Below are positions 17,418 to 27,040 of a DNA stretch of 64,000 bases, one piece after another (position 1 is the first letter of the stretch; each line of letters opens with the position of its first letter). Under the pieces are notes generated by a model, which saw only the letters and a list, made by a program, of their open reading frames with translations, did no database searches and was not told where the DNA came from. The stretch comes from Runella zeae DSM 19591. GTDB lineage: Bacteria; Bacteroidota; Bacteroidia; Cytophagales; Spirosomataceae. Both the position numbers and the translations under genes were made by a program. The stretch covers positions 124,001 through 188,000 of the forward strand of contig NZ_AUIF01000003.1 of NCBI RefSeq assembly GCF_000423565.1, written 5' to 3'.

Positions 17418-18541
17418 GCTATGCCAGTCAGCATTTCGTGGGCTACTTTTTTGGGTTCAAAAGGGGCCACTAACTGTCGAGAAGCTTCTCCCATTTGGGG
17501 TAAGCGTTGGGGATTGTTAACAAAAGAGCGCATTTTTTCTATTAAATCCTCCTTCTGATAAGGATTAAAAGTATATCCATTGACTCCGTTTTTTACTAAA
17601 TCATCCACACAACCCGAAGGCTCCGACACCAACACGGGCAAACCACATATCATAGCCTCATTGACCACTAGCCCCCAAGGTTCGGATTGGCTTGGCAACA
17701 CCAGTACGTCGGCCAAAGCGAGGTATTGTGCTACTTTATACCATGCGACTCCTTTTTCGAAACGAATGTTTTTGATAGACTGAGACATTTGCTGTAAATC
17801 AGCTTTTTGCTGTCCTTCGCCCAAAAGTACTAATCCCCAATCGGGAGCCTCGGCGCTGATTTTGGCAAAAGCTTCTAAGAGAAAAGGGAGGTTTTTGGGA
17901 GGAATGAGCCGGCCTACAAAAATAAAATTATAACGTGCCCAGTTTTTTTCTTTTTTGCGTTCTTCGCGCGTGGGTATAGTAGTTTCGTATTGTTTAAGAA
18001 TCGTATCGTTATCAACTATGGCGGCTTTTTGGGTAAAAATCTGGGAAGGTTTTACGCCCAACAATTGTAGGTACTGCGCAGACGAACTTCCAAAACAGAA
18101 AAATCCATGGGCCATTTTCAATAACCTTTTTTTGACTTGTTCTTTCAAACCTTGGCGTGTATGGTCTCTGACGTTGGATTCATTAGAAATAATTACCTTT
18201 ATACCCATTAGTTTGGCATAAACCAACAAAACTAATTGGGCAGGGTCGTACCAACCTGTAAGGTTCAAGGCATCGGGACGGTAGGCTCGGATTTTTGTCA
18301 ACAGCGCTTTTGTACGCTCCCACACACTAATTTCGTCTAGGGATTTTTGGAATAATACTTCGTAGTCATAATCATACCTGTACGCTTCTGCTTCTCCCAT
18401 ATTGGCACGGCTACTTTCCGAAAGGGCAATTTGAACCACATGAATCTGGATGCCATATTGTGGCGCTATTTTATGAAGTTCACTAAATAATTTAGACTTG
18501 TAGTGAGCCCAAAGTTGATTATGGACGATGAGTACGCGCAT
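17405..18541 (-). CDS. Glycosyltransferase family 4 (GT-B)
   Basis: A 378-residue cytoplasmic glycosyltransferase and the last gene of the polysaccharide locus. The C-terminal nucleotide-sugar domain is clear: FIFVGRLIPPKNLPFLLEA (about 210-228) and the E-x7-E element in SEPWGLVVNEAMICG (near 300-314). Its start lies 23 bp inside the end of the upstream SGNH gene, so translation is coupled. The sugar donor cannot be told from the sequence. Confidence 0.9.
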   Translation of the reverse strand: MRVLIVHNQLWAHYKSKLFSELHKIAPQYGIQIHVVQIALSESSRANMGEAEAYRYDYDYEVLFQKSLDEISVWERTKALLTKIRAYRPDALNLTGWYDPAQLVLLVYAKLMGIKVIISNESNVRDHTRQGLKEQVKKRLLKMAHGFFCFGSSSAQYLQLLGVKPSQIFTQKAAIVDNDTILKQYETTIPTREERKKEKNWARYNFIFVGRLIPPKNLPFLLEAFAKISAEAPDWGLVLLGEGQQKADLQQMSQSIKNIRFEKGVAWYKVAQYLALADVLVLPSQSEPWGLVVNEAMICGLPVLVSEPSGCVDDLVKNGVNGYTFNPYQKEDLIEKMRSFVNNPQRLPQMGEASRQLVAPFEPKKVAHEMLTGIAHLR

Positions 18542-19523
18542 GTTTTGAGAAGTAGGCGTCGAGGTATTGTTTCAAGACTGGATACAAGTGTTTGGCCATA
18601 TAAGCTTGACCTTTGGCGTTGTAATGAATACTGTCAAACTCTGGACTCCGAAACAAATCCCTAGTCAAAGAGTGGTCTTTCTGGTTGATTTTTAATTCAT
18701 CAATCACAAATATGTGATTTTTACGGGCAAAATCCAGAATCTCTTTTCCTTGGGAATCATATTGGTTTTGGTCAATTTCGGACAGCTCAGGGTGTAAGTA
18801 CATAAAAAAAGGAATGCCTAGTGCCTTGGTTGTATCCGCTAATTGTTGATAGCCTGCGTTGAAAGTAGTGCCAAACTTATGAATCACATCATTGGGGGCT
18901 GATTGGGTGGCTGGCGATAGCCATTCCTTGAGGGGCACTTCTACATAATGGTAGATAAAAAGATTATAAATATAGCGATGCCAAAACTCGTAGAGAGCTA
19001 CTTTGTACTGTTTTTCGGGGTAATTGGGGTTTACTCCCACAATCTTGTGATGGCTCATGTTGTCGTAAGCATCATGACTACTCGTCACTAAGCACATTAC
19101 ATCCGCCCCAAAAAGCCCTTTTTTCTTCAAAAAAGCAAACGCATTGTCTGGCCCCCACGACCCCGCCGACACGTTTAGGACTCTGATGGTTTGCTTATAG
19201 TGTTGGGTTAATTTTTTTTCAAGAATGGTACTTGCCAAATCATCATGGTCAGTAGGATTGCCACCATTGATGACCGAATCTCCTACCAGCAGTACTACAG
19301 TAGTATCGGCAGGATTAATAGGTTCGCTTCTAAGAGAAAACTCATTGGTTTTGACCACATTCCGAAAACGAAAACGGTATTGATTGGGAGCAAAAATATA
19401 CTCAAAGTCAGGGTCTTCAATGTACAAAGGAGCATTGCAAAAGCCAAATCCAAAGCGTAATAAAAGCTCAAAGATTGCTAAAAGAGCTAATAAAATAAAT
19501 AAAGATTTTTTTCTAAAACGCAT
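18519..19523 (-). CDS. Membrane-anchored SGNH/GDSL hydrolase-like protein
   Basis: A 334-residue protein with one N-terminal membrane segment (about 7-28). The SGNH block I nucleophile motif is LLVGDSVINGG (Ser83), a later NVSAGSWGPDNA fits block II/III (Gly/Asn), and the C-terminal DSIHYNAKGQ carries the Asp-x-x-His pair. SGNH proteins in polysaccharide loci usually add or remove O-acetyl groups. It sits 3 bp after the upstream membrane gene and overlaps the following GT4 gene. A second SGNH protein lies at 24816-25847. Confidence 0.78.
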   Translation of the reverse strand: MRFRKKSLFILLALLAIFELLLRFGFGFCNAPLYIEDPDFEYIFAPNQYRFRFRNVVKTNEFSLRSEPINPADTTVVLLVGDSVINGGNPTDHDDLASTILEKKLTQHYKQTIRVLNVSAGSWGPDNAFAFLKKKGLFGADVMCLVTSSHDAYDNMSHHKIVGVNPNYPEKQYKVALYEFWHRYIYNLFIYHYVEVPLKEWLSPATQSAPNDVIHKFGTTFNAGYQQLADTTKALGIPFFMYLHPELSEIDQNQYDSQGKEILDFARKNHIFVIDELKINQKDHSLTRDLFRSPEFDSIHYNAKGQAYMAKHLYPVLKQYLDAYFSKHARTHRP

Positions 19524-19526
19524 AGT

Positions 19527-21056
19527 TTAACTTATTGCCTGTTGACTAAAACTAAGACGAGTAATAAGAAAGGTATATATCAAAAAGAAGGTAGTATTAA
19601 AAATACTATCGAAGAAGCTATATTCAATTAGTTCAGTCTTCAAAGATTTTTCTAACAAACCTACCCCTAGACTAAGAGCGACTATCAAAGCTCCTCCAAA
19701 AATATAGAGCAGAGTAAGCGTATTATAAACACTTCGATGAAAAATCCCCCACAATAAAATTGATAACATCAGTGAAATATTGATTCGATCCATACTGCCA
19801 TCTGTAGTGACTACATGGAGGAAAAATATAAAAGCACTTGCTGTAATAGCTTCTATTGAAAGTCTTTTTCGTATAAACCCTATAATATTGATGAATACAA
19901 ATGCAGCCGAAAAAATAATTTGTATGGTTTTCCAATATTCTGGTGTGAGTGTAAACAAAAAACGCCACATCGAGCCATGTATAGGCACCGTCACTCCTGC
20001 TTGTACGCGGTTTTGAATCATGGGTAGAAGTGTGTCGTAAAAGGGCAAAAACCAAAAAAGGCAGCTAACTAAAGCTATAGCGGCATAGGAAATTAGAATT
20101 GGTACATTGGCAATTAGGGAGCGTTGGGGTTGGTAAATATTCCATAAAATAAGAGGTACAGCCAATACACTTATAGCCATAAATGAAGTAGCAAAACCTA
20201 AGAAGAATGCCGACAAATAGATTTGCTTGAACCTATCCTTAGAATAGGAAAAGAAAATAGCCGCCAATGTAAATAAAGTCATAGAACCTTTAAAAGAACC
20301 CACCAAGGTGCCAGAGCGTAAAAAGATAGGCGCCATCACAGAAATACCCAAAGCATACAGTAAAATAGGAGAAGAAACATACCTACTTATTTTGAGATTT
20401 TTAGAAGTAGGTTGCCAAAGATAAAGTAGTGTTAATAACACATAAACGCAAAGAAGGCTATCAAACCATGCAAAAATCAGTCGATATGAATAAGGACCTG
20501 CCGAAAGAGATTCGGCCCAGCCCATCATGAGTTCGACAAGTGGTAGCTGGCTTCCTGCATGGTAGTTCCACATTTGTTGCTCCGAGGCAGTGAATGGCGT
20601 ATAGGCTCTTTCGTCGGTACGAAATTGCTCACGCAAAGCTACATTGTCATTAAAATCATAAGGGTTGATACCGTTGGCAAGCAATTGCCCCATATCTTGG
20701 TCCATCGAAAGGTCCACAAATCGGTTGGTAAAAGGAGACCCTAAAATAATCAGTACCCTAAGTGATATAGAAAATATAAAGAACAAACCTACTAACGATA
20801 GTCTGTCGTATAGGCGGGCTACATAGTAGAGAATTAGTGCAACTAAGTAAAAAGCCACTGCTGTAAAGAATACGTACCAATCTAAGAGCAACTTGGGTGA
20901 CTTTAGAAGGGAGTAAACATTTAGACAAAAACCACCGATACAAACTGATAGAAACAAAACCAAGGCAATTTTGTCAATCAATAATCTTTTAGGGAGCGAA
21001 AAGCCTAACAGAGAATCAGTTGGATCAAGAGAAGGCTGATTTGTGGATAAATCCAT
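19527..21056 (-). CDS. Polytopic membrane protein, GT-C glycosyltransferase-like
   Basis: A 509-residue protein with about 11-12 hydrophobic segments. After the second segment comes an exposed loop with SMDQDMGQLLANGINPYDF, recalling the acidic loop and G-x-NPY motif of GT-C enzymes of the GT87/DUF2029 type, which use polyprenyl-phosphate sugars at the outer face of the inner membrane. This family link is inferred from topology and the motif and is not certain. It is packed between two cluster genes with gaps of 3 and 15 bp. Confidence 0.6.
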   Translation of the reverse strand: MDLSTNQPSLDPTDSLLGFSLPKRLLIDKIALVLFLSVCIGGFCLNVYSLLKSPKLLLDWYVFFTAVAFYLVALILYYVARLYDRLSLVGLFFIFSISLRVLIILGSPFTNRFVDLSMDQDMGQLLANGINPYDFNDNVALREQFRTDERAYTPFTASEQQMWNYHAGSQLPLVELMMGWAESLSAGPYSYRLIFAWFDSLLCVYVLLTLLYLWQPTSKNLKISRYVSSPILLYALGISVMAPIFLRSGTLVGSFKGSMTLFTLAAIFFSYSKDRFKQIYLSAFFLGFATSFMAISVLAVPLILWNIYQPQRSLIANVPILISYAAIALVSCLFWFLPFYDTLLPMIQNRVQAGVTVPIHGSMWRFLFTLTPEYWKTIQIIFSAAFVFINIIGFIRKRLSIEAITASAFIFFLHVVTTDGSMDRINISLMLSILLWGIFHRSVYNTLTLLYIFGGALIVALSLGVGLLEKSLKTELIEYSFFDSIFNTTFFLIYTFLITRLSFSQQAIS

Positions 21057-21071
21057 AGTCTAAATAAAATT

Positions 21072-22637
21072 CTAATGGTTGGCAATACCCTCATAAATTA
21101 AGATTTCGGGGCTTTCCTTTTTTAAGCTAAAACTATACTCAGGGAACATTTCCTTTAGGGAAGGGCCTGCATGAGAATCTAAATAATATTTATGTAATAC
21201 ACAGTATATTTTTTCCGCTTTTCCCAAATACTGATGTTGTACAAATCCGCCTGCTTGTGATGCCTTAAAGTTAAAACCACTCAGAAGCTTACGTCCATAT
21301 TTAACCTCTACATTGAGAGAGGTGGGGACAAAAAACCAAATTCGACCAAGGGCATTTGCATCATCATGAGTGTGAATAAAATCTAAATCTTCTTGGGTGA
21401 GGTGTTTGAGGGTATATCCCGAATTACCTACAATGTTATTTTGGTAAATTTCCCATTTTTTTGCGCCATAAATAAAAACGCCATTGGCAAAGTTTATAAT
21501 AAAAAGAAGGGTAAGAGCTATTTGTCCCCATCGTTGTTTTTGGCTTAAAAACTGCAATAAGAGTGGTAAAAAGAGATATGCCATTATCTTGAGATGGCGA
21601 TATTCAATGGATATTTCGGCACCTGTATTGTAGAAAAAAAGGAAAATTACACAATAAAAAATATAAAAACCCAAGAATACAGTTTTAAGAATACTATTTG
21701 GCATTTTTACAGTGATCAGCAGTACTACACCAAAACTTAGCGTTGAAATAATACCATATAAAACGGCTACAGGGCTATAAGCGACTGTATTAAGTTTAAG
21801 ATAAAGCTCTGATAAATTGAACCATTGAGTAAGAGGATAGCCTAAAATCTCAAATGAACTAGATAACGGAACAAATTTAATTGCGCTTCCTGTAGTAGGA
21901 TTGGTCCCTAGACGTAGAAAAAATACTTGAGTAACTAAAAAGTAAACTATGGCACAAATCCCTACTACTAAAACCGTATATAAAGAAGACTTTATTCTTC
22001 GTGAACGATACCAATCTTCTATAAAAAAAAATCCTGCACAAGTAGCGATTGCCCCTAGGCCAATAGTATAGGAAGATTTGAGTACAAAACAAACAAGCGA
22101 AATAAGAAGTAAGCTTACAAAAAGCAAACCATAACGGTGACGATATTTTAGGAAGAAATAAATGCTCCAGGGCTGTCCCCCAAAAATTAATAATTCACCG
22201 CCTGTATAATTGATAAAGTTGGTAGTAAACAAACGAGAACTAACGAGCATCATTAAGCAAATAGCAATGATAGAGGGCTCTACGGAAAACTGTTCGTAGA
22301 CTTTTTTCCAACCAATGAGCCCAATAATGGAAAAAAAAACGGTAGTGATTAGACTCGCCGCCCCAAGCGATATATTTGTTAATTGGCTTATAGCTCCTGG
22401 AAATAAATATTGTCCCGGAGTCCACCAAGTCAAAAATAGAGAAAGGTCTTTTTGGATATTAGAAGGATGGGGCAAGGTCATTTTATTGAAGTCCCCTCCC
22501 ATTATCATTTCCGTCCAGACAGCGAAAGAAGTTCCGGGATCTTCGCCAATTACCTGTGGAATAAAAACACTTGATACAATGAGAATAAGAAATACCAATA
22601 AAATGTAGGCATACCACCCAATAAACTGCGTCTTCAT
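21072..22637 (-). CDS. Polytopic membrane protein of unknown family
   Basis: A 521-residue protein with about 11 transmembrane segments and a soluble C-terminal stretch of about 120 residues (from LTQEDLDFIHTHDDANALGR). The first loop after the N-terminal segment carries EDPGTSFAVWTEMIMGGDF, which is compatible with a GT-C-like acidic loop, but I do not recognise the family. The gene is noticeably A/T-rich compared with the housekeeping genes around the locus. Gaps to its neighbours are 15 and 20 bp, so it belongs to the same transcript. Confidence 0.55.
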   Translation of the reverse strand: MKTQFIGWYAYILLVFLILIVSSVFIPQVIGEDPGTSFAVWTEMIMGGDFNKMTLPHPSNIQKDLSLFLTWWTPGQYLFPGAISQLTNISLGAASLITTVFFSIIGLIGWKKVYEQFSVEPSIIAICLMMLVSSRLFTTNFINYTGGELLIFGGQPWSIYFFLKYRHRYGLLFVSLLLISLVCFVLKSSYTIGLGAIATCAGFFFIEDWYRSRRIKSSLYTVLVVGICAIVYFLVTQVFFLRLGTNPTTGSAIKFVPLSSSFEILGYPLTQWFNLSELYLKLNTVAYSPVAVLYGIISTLSFGVVLLITVKMPNSILKTVFLGFYIFYCVIFLFFYNTGAEISIEYRHLKIMAYLFLPLLLQFLSQKQRWGQIALTLLFIINFANGVFIYGAKKWEIYQNNIVGNSGYTLKHLTQEDLDFIHTHDDANALGRIWFFVPTSLNVEVKYGRKLLSGFNFKASQAGGFVQHQYLGKAEKIYCVLHKYYLDSHAGPSLKEMFPEYSFSLKKESPEILIYEGIANH

Positions 22638-22657
22638 TTAAGATTGTGAAGTAGGGT

Positions 22658-23956
22658 TCAGGTCTGAGAAAGAGCCAAAACAGGTTTGGAAGATTTTAAG
22701 CCAGAAAAACGGATAAAGAATGCCTGAGTAAGCCATGCACTAATATCTATCGTTTGGCCTCCAGAAGCTAAAGCTACAAACAATAACAATGAAAAATAAG
22801 CAATAAAAGTGGATGCAGGGTTTGTAGGGTAGCTGTATTGAAGGAGGTTGGTCATTCCCAACAAAAACCAAAAACCATTATAAAATATAAATCCTAAGAT
22901 ACCCAGATTGACCCAGGCTTCAAGCGAAGGCACGTCAAAAAACTGGGATTTGTATCCTTCTCCAAATATAATAGTGCCTATTGAAGCTTGGTTGAAAAAG
23001 AAATCAGTGGCATATTTCCAACTAAGTACTCGATATAAGGAGGAGTGGTCAATTCCCCCTTCACCTGCTGTAGGCTCGCTCGTTTGCACCCCAGTAATAG
23101 TGTATATCACTCTTCCAAATCGACTTGAAAACGCTTGATAGTTTGACGTGACGGCTGTCGTAACAAAAGTCAGCTGAGATAGAGATAAGCTTATTATGAT
23201 AGCAATGCCTCCCACTATTTTTAAGGTATTTTTGGAGAATAATGCTTTTACTACTTTGATAGAATTGAACATAAAAGCTACGAATGTGATGACTACCAAT
23301 GTAATGATACTAGTATTGGTACGGCAAAGAATCATCACTACTACCGAAAAAATTACCAAAAAAAGATATACAAGCTTATACAAAAAGCTATTGGTACGCT
23401 GTACCATAATCATAGAAGCCACAATGGTCATCAGGGCATTATTGGCGTAAGTGTGTGGGTTGCTTTGGGCGGTATTGGCGGCATAGCGAATACCTGCACG
23501 CTCTCCAATATGCCAAGTAGGGTCATTTAAGATAACGTACAGTAGCCCAATACTAGCAAACAAGGTATACAAGATAAGGGATTTTAAAAGAATATCTGTC
23601 TTGTCATTGGGATAATAACACATCAACAAGAAAAAAGCGATAGGAAGTACATAAGTAAGCATCTCCTTACTTCCTGTAGGCGAACCATTGATACCAGGGT
23701 AATATTGCCAATATACCCAAGCAACCGCAATAAAGCCTAGCCAGAAAAAAGATAAAACCCGGTTGGGGAAATAAATTGTTGAGAAAATATTTTTAGGAAA
23801 AATAAGCAAGAAGCCAATTACCCAAAATATCATTGTAAATACACTACCGCTAGGGCCAATCCGAAGCCCATCCCTAAAAAAGAATATAATTGGGTAGGAA
23901 TTCCACAACATATGAATTCCTAGGGCTTGGCGATAGTATTTTAAATCATTCCACAT
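22658..23956 (-). CDS. O-antigen polymerase/ligase-like membrane protein
   Basis: A 432-residue protein with about 11 transmembrane segments and one larger periplasmic loop (roughly 285-340) containing SSLYRVLSWKYA and GEGYKSQFFDVPSLEAW followed by VNLGILGFIFYN. A big loop with an Arg and a His/Glu-rich end followed by LGxxG is the layout of Wzy polymerases and WaaL ligases. Because the locus also encodes an ABC exporter, ligase-type transfer or polymerisation of a separate glycan are both possible. Confidence 0.65.
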   Translation of the reverse strand: MWNDLKYYRQALGIHMLWNSYPIIFFFRDGLRIGPSGSVFTMIFWVIGFLLIFPKNIFSTIYFPNRVLSFFWLGFIAVAWVYWQYYPGINGSPTGSKEMLTYVLPIAFFLLMCYYPNDKTDILLKSLILYTLFASIGLLYVILNDPTWHIGERAGIRYAANTAQSNPHTYANNALMTIVASMIMVQRTNSFLYKLVYLFLVIFSVVVMILCRTNTSIITLVVITFVAFMFNSIKVVKALFSKNTLKIVGGIAIIISLSLSQLTFVTTAVTSNYQAFSSRFGRVIYTITGVQTSEPTAGEGGIDHSSLYRVLSWKYATDFFFNQASIGTIIFGEGYKSQFFDVPSLEAWVNLGILGFIFYNGFWFLLGMTNLLQYSYPTNPASTFIAYFSLLLFVALASGGQTIDISAWLTQAFFIRFSGLKSSKPVLALSQT

Positions 23957-23970
23957 GTTACACTGATTGA

Positions 23971-24687
23971 TTAACTAAATAATCCATACCGTAAAATACA
24001 ATAGATAGCTCGAAAGCCATCTTTCCAATTAATTTTTTTGCCTTCGGCATAGGTACGTCCGTAATAAGAAACGCCTACTTCGTATATTCTAATATTAGGA
24101 ATACGGGCAATTTTAGTAGTGACCTCAGGCTCAAACCCAAAACGCTTCTCTTTCAACTCCAGCCCTTTAATCATGTCAGCCCTAAACAACTTATAGCATG
24201 TTTCCATGTCGGTAAGGTTGAGATTGCTAAACATGTTGCTCAAAAAGGTCAGGATTTTGTTTCCGATAGAGTGCCAAAAAAACAGAATCCGGTGTGCTTT
24301 ACCTCCCATAAAACGAGACCCAAATACCACATCAGCATAGCCATCGACAATAGGCTGAAGCAAAATGTTAAATTCTTGAGGATCGTATTCTAAATCAGCG
24401 TCTTGTACGATAATATAATCCCCCTTTGCTTGACGTATTCCTGTGTGCAAAGCTGCCCCTTTTCCTTGGTTTATCTCATGCTTGTAATAACTGATAGATA
24501 CTGTTGGGTTTTGATTTTTAAATTCTAAAACCCTGGCTTCTGTATTGTCCTTTGAGCAGTCGTTTACAACAATAATTTCTTTTTCAAATCCCCCGATCAA
24601 CTTTACCGCTGCAACTGCTTTTAAGACCACTTGGATGGTTTTTTCTTCGTTATATGCAGGAATAATTACACTAAGTATTGGGCTCAC
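23971..24687 (-). CDS. Glycosyltransferase family 2, polyprenyl-phosphate sugar synthase-like
   Basis: A 238-residue GT-A enzyme. The start SVIIPAYNEEKTIQVVL, the donor-binding VVNDCSKDNT and the DXD motif QDADLEYDP (about 94-102) are those of the dolichol-phosphate mannose synthase (DPM1/GtrB) branch. No C-terminal transmembrane pair is present, so it is the soluble form. It may make the lipid-linked sugar donor for the GT-C-like proteins downstream. It has its own promoter candidate and tandem palindromes directly upstream. Confidence 0.9.
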   Translation of the reverse strand: MSPILSVIIPAYNEEKTIQVVLKAVAAVKLIGGFEKEIIVVNDCSKDNTEARVLEFKNQNPTVSISYYKHEINQGKGAALHTGIRQAKGDYIIVQDADLEYDPQEFNILLQPIVDGYADVVFGSRFMGGKAHRILFFWHSIGNKILTFLSNMFSNLNLTDMETCYKLFRADMIKGLELKEKRFGFEPEVTTKIARIPNIRIYEVGVSYYGRTYAEGKKINWKDGFRAIYCILRYGLFS

Positions 24688-24726
24688 AATAGATTTTTAT
24701 TTATAGTCTTTGGTGAATTCGTTTAG

Positions 24727-24761
24727 CAAAGATAGTCCTTGATTTTACTTTGCGTTACAAA
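24727..24761 (-). promoter_or_regulatory. Internal promoter of the polysaccharide locus
   Basis: On the minus strand TTTG (24758-24761), a 23-bp spacer and TATCTTTG (24727-24734) fit the Bacteroidetes consensus. It would drive the GT2 gene and the five genes after it. The -33 element lies inside the first ACTTTG-N5-CAAAGT palindrome. Confidence 0.5.
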
Positions 24762-24790
24762 GTTGATTTTTTTACTTTGTATTTCAAAGT
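24747..24790. promoter_or_regulatory. Two tandem palindromes ACTTTG-N5-CAAAGT
   Basis: Perfect 6-bp arms at 24747-24763 (spacer CGTTA) and 24774-24790 (spacer TATTT), 27 bp centre to centre, in the 128-bp gap before the GT2 gene. A third copy lies at 44421-44437 upstream of the export genes. They look like operator sites for a dimeric regulator, one overlapping a -33 element. Confidence 0.5.
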
Positions 24791-24815
24791 GAAATTTGGC
24801 TTTTATTTAATCTTC

Positions 24816-25847
24816 TCAATTCTTTCTTGTTAGATTGCTATCATTGAGGTATTTATAAAGGTTTTGTGCAAATATACGGCTACCATTGTCACTCAAATGA
24901 CACAAATCACAATAATAATCTTTTTGTCGGGGCATTTGTTGATCCATGTCAAACAAGAAAGTATGATATTGAGCGGCTAATTGACGAATGACATCATTGT
25001 GGACTTGGACTCCTTGTCGTACATTGATGGGGTCGCCCCAAAGCCACAGAGGAGAAGGGTATTTGCACGTGGCAAAATCCCGATAATCAGTATAGCCTCC
25101 ATTGCCAATTACGCTCTGTGGTACATATAATGCATAGGTCATTAGAAGAACCTTCTCTTTTTTTGCTTGCGCTTCCTTGATAATTCCTTCTACGTTATGA
25201 CGGTATGCTTTGGCAGTTTTAATGTCGCTTCCGTATTGAATATAGTCTGGATTGATCTCTTGAAAATTCAAAAATTTCTTACCCTTCAGTTTGTCGATAA
25301 GCAAGTTAACACTTTTGTGAGCAATAAAGGGCAGTACCGTCCAGTTCACTTCAGGGTGACGATTCATGAGAGCCATATCGTAGTACCACAAAATATGCTG
25401 ATAGTCGTCCGAAAAATCTTTAGGAGGGATGTTGTTGAAACGATTTTCGTTGATAGCTTCATAAAAAATAACCAAATCAAAATGCTTATCGTGGAGCATT
25501 TTGTACTTATAAAGGTTGTCAAGAGAAGTATGCGCAGGGGTGGCGGCGTTATATATTTTTACTTTTGGATTGCTGAGATGTAGAAGTGAGTCCAGGGTTT
25601 TGTTGATTTGTCCACCAAATTCTAAACTCATAGCTGAGCCACCCAAAATTAGAATGTCATAAGTATCTTTGTTTTTTGCAATATCAGCTTGAATAATAGT
25701 CTGAAGTTCAGGATAAAATTTGTTACTAGGTTGCCAAAAAGGGTATTTCATGATAAAAAGAGCAAGTCTTCCTATCAACTCTAAAAACAGAAAAAGTAAC
25801 AAAATTGAGATAGATCCAAATATAAGAGAGCGTTTTGATGACTTCAT
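24816..25847 (-). CDS. Membrane-anchored SGNH hydrolase-like protein
   Basis: A 343-residue protein with an N-terminal transmembrane segment (about 8-34). Block I is ILGGSAMSLEFG, with Ser71 as the likely nucleophile in a GGS context rather than GDS. AATPAHTSLDN fits block II, FYEAINENRF block III, and CDLCHLSDNG supplies the Asp-x-x-His. It probably modifies the glycan (acetylation state) outside the cytoplasm. Its start overlaps the upstream GT4 stop by four bases. The 128-bp gap after its stop carries the palindromes and a new promoter. Confidence 0.72.
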   Translation of the reverse strand: MKSSKRSLIFGSISILLLFLFLELIGRLALFIMKYPFWQPSNKFYPELQTIIQADIAKNKDTYDILILGGSAMSLEFGGQINKTLDSLLHLSNPKVKIYNAATPAHTSLDNLYKYKMLHDKHFDLVIFYEAINENRFNNIPPKDFSDDYQHILWYYDMALMNRHPEVNWTVLPFIAHKSVNLLIDKLKGKKFLNFQEINPDYIQYGSDIKTAKAYRHNVEGIIKEAQAKKEKVLLMTYALYVPQSVIGNGGYTDYRDFATCKYPSPLWLWGDPINVRQGVQVHNDVIRQLAAQYHTFLFDMDQQMPRQKDYYCDLCHLSDNGSRIFAQNLYKYLNDSNLTRKN

Positions 25848-27040
25848 AGCAACAATATTTTTTTGCAGAATACCTCTGCTGTGTGATCTTCTAGGTATTT
25901 TTGGCCATCGATAGTAGCCGACGGATGATTTAGATAATACTTAATAGCCTCGGCAATGGCGGCGGGCTTCTGTGGTGCTACTGTGAGGCCAAGTTTATAT
26001 TGATGTACTAGCGCCCCCATAACTCCGAGTTTAGAGGCTATCATTGGTTTACTGTATTTGGCGGCGAGACCCAGAATATTGCTTGAACTAAAAAAATTGA
26101 TGTAAGGTACCAGTACAACGTCGGCAAGTTTGATGGCCTCATTGGTATCATTGGGGTTAAAAAAACGAATATGCTTCACAAAACTTACATCAGGAAATTT
26201 TTTTTCAGCTTTTTCGATAGCCGAATACAAGGCAGTTTCATAACCTATTTCGGGCTCACCACATATCAAGATGCACATTTGCTGATGTTGGGTGGTCGAG
26301 AGGCTGGTGAGTGCCTCCAAAATATTGGGTACATTCTTTCTTTCGGAAAGATGTCCATAAATCAAAAAAATCATCTTCTCAGAAGGAATCCCGTATTTAT
26401 CTTTAAGGACTTGGGTGGCAGTGGTAATAGGCAAGCCAACATCAATAGGGTCGGGTAAATACTCAAACCTTGAACCAAATTTTCTGTTGTACTCTTGCAC
26501 ACCTTGTTTGTCATTCAGAATAAAAATTTGGTCAATTTGAGGATGACGTAGCATCCACTTCATTTGTAAGCCTTTGCGCCATCCTCGCCATTCGCGTTTT
26601 AATTTGGCTTTAAGAGTGGAACCATCTTCATAATACTTCCTAAAAGGTAAAAAAAGTAAACCCGCGATTTTGATACCTAGTTTGGGAATAAAAGCCTTGC
26701 CTAGTTCATACTGGAAAGCATCTATGTGCATAAAAACCAGCCGTTGGGTATGGTACCGCTCCACCAAAGACTTTAGATAGTTCATCTCAGCGGCGGCTCT
26801 TGCTATCACACCGGCGTGGCTCAAGATAAAATCCAAATCTTCGGGCTTGATATAGTAAAAATTAATCATTGATTCGTCTTTTTGAAAACGAACCTTTGCA
26901 CCTTCATGCAACACAAATACGAACTTTTCTCTGGTAGTTGGAGGAGATTGTTTGAGATACTCTACCAAAAACTGTAAATAATCCAAATGGTGGCCGCTAA
27001 TGTCGCGGTCGTAGATGAGGGTACGTTCGGGTAGTTGCAT
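25844..27040 (-). CDS. Glycosyltransferase, GT4-like (GT-B)
   Basis: A 398-residue protein. It starts with RTLIYDRDISGHHLDYL, typical of GT-B acceptor domains, and has FLIYGHLSERKNVPNILEAL (about 230-249) and SSNILGLAAKYSKPMIAS near 325-342 in the donor-binding half. The canonical E-x7-E is weak here, so it belongs to a divergent branch. It overlaps both neighbours, by one base with the upstream gene and by four with the SGNH gene. Confidence 0.8.
   Translation of the reverse strand: MQLPERTLIYDRDISGHHLDYLQFLVEYLKQSPPTTREKFVFVLHEGAKVRFQKDESMINFYYIKPEDLDFILSHAGVIARAAAEMNYLKSLVERYHTQRLVFMHIDAFQYELGKAFIPKLGIKIAGLLFLPFRKYYEDGSTLKAKLKREWRGWRKGLQMKWMLRHPQIDQIFILNDKQGVQEYNRKFGSRFEYLPDPIDVGLPITTATQVLKDKYGIPSEKMIFLIYGHLSERKNVPNILEALTSLSTTQHQQMCILICGEPEIGYETALYSAIEKAEKKFPDVSFVKHIRFFNPNDTNEAIKLADVVLVPYINFFSSSNILGLAAKYSKPMIASKLGVMGALVHQYKLGLTVAPQKPAAIAEAIKYYLNHPSATIDGQKYLEDHTAEVFCKKILLL

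Noticed and set aside
24747-24790. Tandem palindromes read as insertion-sequence ends or attachment sites
   Set aside because: No transposase or target duplication is nearby, and the third copy is 20 kb away in front of genes, which fits an operator better.
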